This document shows positions 58,995-64,000 of a stretch of DNA of 64,000 nucleotides, one piece after another. Position 1 is the first letter of the stretch. Each line of letters begins with the position of its first letter. The DNA comes from Zygnema cylindricum (taxonomy: Eukaryota > Streptophyta > Zygnematophyceae > Zygnematales > Zygnemataceae), in the NCBI GenBank assembly GCA_037447655.1, contig JBBHKE010002346.1:188001-252000 (forward strand). The letters run 5' to 3'. A program made the position numbers and the translations under genes. Under the pieces are notes generated by a model, which was given only the letters and a program-made list of their open reading frames with translations, had not been told where the DNA came from and did not search any database.

Positions 58995-61900
58995 CTGGCG
59001 TTTTGACGCTGAGCCCTTTAACCCCCCCCTCCCGCCATGGCCTCCGCCAACTCGAGCTCTAGCTGTCTTAACGCCGCCCTCGCCCTCTCTATTCGCATCT
59101 GTGTGTGCATTTCCTCTCTCTCTCTCTCTCCCTCTCTCTCTTTCTCTCCCTCTCTCTCTCGCTCTCTCTCTCTCTCTCTAACTCTCGCTACCGCCCTCTC
59201 CTCGCACACGTTCCTAAGAAGAGGGAGATATTTTTCTTTCGTCGGTCCCTCTGGTCCCTTTTTTCTTTTTCCTCTCCCTCGATCTCGTCGAAACGTTCTC
59301 TCTCTCCACCCCGCTCGTTCTCTCCCTCTCTCTCCCCGCCCTTCAGCGGGAAACTTGGGATATGCCTTTGGGTCTCCCCAATTTCCCGAGTCGCAGTTTT
59401 GCGGTCAGCGGAGTCCGGCCCGTTCGGGCGGGATATTTTGTCGCGTAGTGCGTACGGATACGACTGCTACGAGTGCGGGAGATTCGCTCGATTTGGCACA
59501 TTAAATGCGATGTACACGTGGCAGTCGCCGGTTGGATCCGCGAATTAAAATGCCCGCACGAGGGTTGCGACGAGCCACCAGCGAAGAACGCGCATGCGAT
59601 AGTTAGGATAGTGTCCGTACGTATTCGTACGTGTAGGTATGAGGTCGTACTTTTGTAATTAATGCGGATTGTACGATGGTCCTTTGGTTGACGCGTGGCG
59701 CGGCGGACGGGTCTCCAGGGAGGCGTAGCAGAGCGGCAGAAATAGTACGGATAGGTGTACGGATAGGAAACGGCTCAACGACGCGCCAGGAGGTGTTCGG
59801 AGTGACATGTATGGTACTTTTTTCGTACGTTTTTGTACATTTGGTATGTACGGATGCGCGTCTGTATCGTACAAGGAATTCGGTCAGTTGGAAGTGGACG
59901 AATCGTCGGGAGCCTTGGCAGGTGCGAAAGGGGATTCTGGATGTACGGAACGGCGGGATTGCCGAAGACTGGGGGGAAGGGATTCGGATTTTGGCAGTTC
60001 TGAGTGTTCACACGTGCGAAAATATCGGAAGCCGTGGCAGGAAGTGGGTGGGGAATTGGGGATTCGTGTTGGAGTCAGAAGGCGTGTCAGGATCTTCAGA
60101 TAATATGTTATTCGCGTGGTGTGGATTTTTTTTTGTTTTTTTGTGCGATTTTTGAATTTGAAATGAATTGGAGCTTGAATTTGAAGTTTTTAATCGTCAT
60201 AAATGTCCAGAGGGGGGGAGGGAGTGATTCTCGAGACCTGGATTTGGAGGCACGAGGAGTTGACCTGGCAGTTAATGCAGTTTTTTCCGGGTAAGACAGA
60301 AAATATTTGTCTTACGGGTAGCCGAAAACGAAATTTTGTTACATTGATTTGTCTGTGGCCTAGTTTGTCGTGTAGTCTGACAAGCTATAAATAATTTACC
60401 GGACTTCAAAGTACAAACGGACAACAATTTTATGTGGAGATCGCGGACCTGAAACGAACGGTCAGAATAAAGAAGCCAATAATTAATTATGTTATTTTAA
60501 ACCTTAGCGATATCGCATAGAAAATATCGCCGATGAATGTAGCTCGGTTGGCTAACGGGATTCGCTCGTGTATTCCAAAAAAAAAAGCAAAAACGAAAAA
60601 TGTACCGCTTCAACTGTCCCGGGGAGCAGTCCAAAAAAATTGGAACCCTGAAAGTTTCTGAAGCGTACCAGCCACAAAGGGCACGTACTGCCACGTCGAC
60701 TTCGCACGACGTACATTTCTAGTGTAGTAACCATTCGATATTTTCGATAAGAGCTGACCGTCTGCCAGTTGTAATATAGTTGAAAAATTCTGTCAGACCT
60801 AGCACACCGCTAGGAAATTTGTCTACCATCGCGCAGCGCCGCGACAAAACGTTTAAAGCAGCAGAACTAGACGACCAAAAATTGTAACGGATCGGCAACG
60901 GAGTCGAAACGAGAAATCGTTATCGATCGTTAGGGTCTCATTACGAGTCGTATTTGTGATTCGCGCGTGTGAAACTTTAACGGATGCGCATCGGACGGCA
61001 ATGGGGTGCCGGAACGAAAGTAAATGTCGGCGCTCTATAAATTTCATCTGCCCGTATCTTTCAATAAAGTTTCAGGGTACGCTTTTTCGTCGTCGTCGAT
61101 ACGGCTCAACAATCATCAAAATTCATCCCAAAAACCGCAAATGCACAATAGGTGTCCACCGCTGGAATAATAAATGCAGTCTGACAATGATCCGTACTTA
61201 CGACCATAGAAATCTTGTCGACGTCATGGAAACAATGTTTTCTCGTGAATCCACCGTCAATCCCGGAAGACTTGATCTAAGCATGACGTGGCAGAGAATT
61301 CTTTGACGCCGTTGTCTTTTTTCACGCAACGGCGCAAATATTTGCAACGCCCAATCAGATTAGAATCGCGACCGTCGCAACAAGTCTAACAAATTATTTC
61401 TTTCGTTTTCAGCACCAAGAAAACAAAAAAAAACGGCGAGCGTGAGAGCGGTCCTCCAGCCAATAGGAAGCCAGAAATGCCACCCTGCTGAAATTTGGAA
61501 AAACGAATACAATTTTCACCAATAAAATCACTTCTACAGAGATCACAGTTTTAGCCTATGTCAGCAAATTTCTTTCCAACAAGGAACATAAAGCCACATG
61601 TCGGTTTCGGTAGAACTTCAGGGCTATCATTACTCCTATCCGTACTTGTACAGTGCGATAAATACAAAAAAGTACAGAATCACAACGCTCAGAATGGCAG
61701 TCAGCTTCCCGCAGATTCTACCGTACTATAACTCCGTACCATCCAACTCAGGTATGCGTTCGTCACTTCGTCATGATTACGAAAAGCTTCGCATAGAAAA
61801 CTCTATTGGTGCCTCAAGCCTGCATGTGATTATGCGATGAATATATCTTATGGATACCTTAAAATATCCACCGTTGATTATTGTGATATGGGAAATTACT

Positions 61901-62410
61901 CTTTCCATTCGTCTGCCGAGCCAGATTCTCTGCGACTTATGGAACATGGGCGTGAGGCATGACGTCATGGATCTCCATTCGTACACCAAACTGTCAGGTT
62001 GCCTCGTGTCGTGAAATAATGTCGACACCGTTTTATCGTTTGTTAAGCGAAAACTTTATTTGCTGACTAATCAAATGTAAGCGGTAATCAATAGACGACA
62101 AATGCGATTTTGCGCGCACATGTTAAACGAAAAATGTAGTAAAATAGTAAAGCGGCAGTGCGACCGTGGCACGTATCATATATATTTTATTTTTTTTCAA
62201 AAGTCAAAAGTAAAACCGGCAAAGCCGAAAATGCTTTGTTGTCTTCTGCCGTACATAGTATGATCCCAGAACCTTGTTGCTAGGTTGCGTATCGAACTGA
62301 TTCGCGCACGATATTGCTCAGCTCTCGTACAATATACTCGACAACGGGTAAATACTAAATAGTCATTACCGATTTTCGCTACAATGCCCATCATTACTAA
62401 AGTTTAGCAG
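58995..62410. other. No gene recognised after the gap
   Basis: The first part has a second CT run (59113-59180) and is GC-richer than the array. From 59580 on, GTAC words (CGTAC, GTACGG) are frequent. Frames at 59676-60155 (+) and 60956-61306 (+) are open, but I see no family, and no exon of the TTLL12-like gene could be identified. CCAAT words (CCCAATCAG near 61350, GCCAATAGG near 61460) might belong to a promoter. Confidence 0.35.
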
Positions 62411-62413
62411 CAC

Positions 62414-62973
62414 TACACCGCGAATCGTTATTAGTGTTAAACTCTATTTAGTGTTTATAACAAATTATCATTAATAATGCTAATTAGGAATTTGAAAATT
62501 TCAAAAAAAACGGTGTATTCTAATTTTGGCGTTAATGCTAATTTGGGAGTTGCAAAAAAATGAATAATCACCGTACAATTGTAGACAACAATATATGTGT
62601 CCGTACAAAATAATCGAAACATTACGCCGTCGCGAAATTTAAATATCTGTTATATGTCCGACAAAATTACGGCACTTATGCGACAGGATTGAATCCCGTT
62701 TTTTGAGCGCACGTTCCTATTCGTGCGCGTCTGATATAATTCATTTTTGAAAATTTTTACTTGAAAAGGTACATTTATGTAGAAACTGACACTGGCCGTA
62801 AAGCACACTATATATATCTTACTGTACTTTCGTTCTTTACGCTATTCTGTACTGTACCTTAAAAACCGTAAAGGAAAAATTAAGGTCATGTATACTATAT
62901 AAAAAAAAAAAACCAAAATTTCAGGAACCCAAATTAGAAATATGCTCTAATAAGTAATAACGATTCGCGGTGT
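62414..62973. mobile_element. MITE, GTTATTAGTG type, TA-flanked
   Basis: TA-CACCGCGAATCGTTATTAGTG at the left and TAACGATTCGCGGTG-TA at the right. The interior resembles 13137-13680 (GAATTTGAAAATTT, TTGAGCGCACGTTC, TGACACTGGCCGTA). Confidence 0.8.
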
Positions 62974-62976
62974 ACA

Positions 62977-64000
62977 CTACACCGTGAATCGGTATTGGCG
63001 TAATGGACGCTATTTAAGGTACCGTTTTTTTTCCCCAAATTTTTAAACAGCATAAATTATTCTGTTTTTTCTTTTACGCCATTTAGGGTTCTTCTTCCAA
63101 TTTGTATCTTCTAAATAGAGTGTTGTACGGATGGTGTCAGACCGTACAAACATGTACCTTTTTAAGTGAGAAAGTATAATTAATGGGTTTTAGTAACCAC
63201 GGACGCATGAGAATATGCGCTCTAAAAAGGGGATGCAACCGGGTTGTCAAAAACCACGTTCTCACATATTGGTCTGGCAACTGCGTATCGACAGTGTGAA
63301 CGTACAATTTGTGTACGAGATCACTTTCGTGATTGCCGTTGAATTTCTGAATGCATATATCATGTGCGAAATATTTCGATTTCGGTTGGTTGCTGTCTTG
63401 ACACGTACATTCATTATCCAAGGTGTCGCGGCTCAATTATTCCTGTAAATGGTGATGTACCTCCTCGAGGTACATCACCATTTACAGACAATTTGGAAGC
63501 GAATGCTTCGCGAAAACATATCCAACGGTCATTACTTACTCCCAGAACTTTGGAGAATAATGGCAAGATTCTCTGTAATGTTGTTCGCGCATAAAAACAA
63601 ATTAGCAGGTACGGCGTGGTACGGAGAGGCCCCGATTTCTGTAAAGAACCTCACTTTTCGTCTGATGGAACGCCACCCTAACTCTGTTTTTGTTTTCTCA
63701 AAAAAAAAAATTACTATAATTTATCAATAACTCTAATTAGGGTCTCTTTGCGTAACAGCTATCCGCGCTGAATATCTCAACAGTAAATTAGGTACAACAT
63801 GCAGAAACTGACAAAACGTACATTTTCGAGTCATTTTGACGATTGCTCTAGGCGGTTTGTGAAAACGCAATTACATGATAACGCCTTGTATTAAAAAAAA
63901 AATAGTACGTTTTTACTGGAAAAAGTACAGTTTTGCACGGTCAGACACCTACCATACGTCACACTATTTAAAACGACACTATATTAGAGTTGTTAACGCG
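62977..64000. mobile_element. MITE-like element(s), running off the window
   Basis: It starts TA-CACCGTGAATCGGTATTGG 4 bp after the previous MITE. The left third follows the 12582-13104 family (GGACGCTATTTAAGGTACC, AGAGTGTTGTACGG). The last 300 bp carry the same type of sequence inverted (GCACGGTCAGACACC, CACTATTTAAAACGACACT), so the right terminus should lie past 64000. A 45-bp near-perfect palindrome is at 63443-63487. Confidence 0.55.

Noticed and set aside
60545-60575. tRNA candidate (GTAGCTCGGTTGGCTAACGGG)
   Set aside because: It is A-box-like, but there is no T-arm/B box or cloverleaf downstream.

Overview
The window is nuclear DNA of a eukaryote, most likely a green alga (Chlorophyta). 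The genes have GT-AG introns and secretory signal peptides. One protein family carries long Ser-Pro(n) rods of the kind found in algal hydroxyproline-rich wall glycoproteins. A TGTAA motif, the usual green-algal poly(A) signal, lies about 180 nt behind the stop codon of every copy of that family. Most of the DNA is AT-rich and full of repeats. There is no operon structure, rRNA or CRISPR array. I could not place the species.

The main content, 14.3-54 kb, is a five-copy gene array. Copy 1 is on + (15306-18044); copies 2-5 are on - (23926-27524, 31150-34322, 39871-42849, 49665-52789). Each gene has three exons. Exon 1 (239 nt) encodes the signal peptide and the start of domain A. Exon 2 (187 nt) encodes the middle of domain A. 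Exon 3 encodes the end of domain A, a Ser/Pro rod, and domain B. Domains A and B are homologous: each has four Cys at matching places and a VGNQFYxNG core. The protein is therefore a two-headed dumbbell resembling pherophorins in layout, but I do not recognise the domain as the pherophorin domain. Copies 2, 3 and 5 are intact (626, 449 and 468 aa). Copy 1 has lost the start of domain B and shifts frame. Copy 4 has a 1-nt deletion in its signal peptide. Patchy near-identity between copies points to gene conversion. About 0.8 kb of promoter is duplicated with each gene, with a TATA-like box and TGACGTG motifs; one promoter copy has no gene (45639-46545).

The left part (1-14.3 kb) has no convincing gene. 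It holds two 15-bp-period arrays, a 27/28-bp GC-rich minisatellite, a tRNA-like (possibly SINE) piece, and a cluster of TA-flanked MITEs (termini CACCGYGAATCG). One MITE is interrupted by a 491-bp hAT-type element with a perfect 8-bp target duplication. A second hAT-like family sits in the array promoters with 8-bp duplications; the site is empty in copy 1. Other insertions are a poly(A)-signal-ended retro-insertion (20941-21273) and a 312-bp insert that begins GTAAGG and ends TTTCAG (46546-46857).

The right part (54-64 kb) has more MITEs, repeat blocks, and the first exon (58363-58638) of a TTLL12-type tubulin-tyrosine-ligase-like gene. That exon is followed by a CT microsatellite and an assembly gap (10 N, 58985-58994). 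Beyond the gap to 62.4 kb I see no gene I can name.
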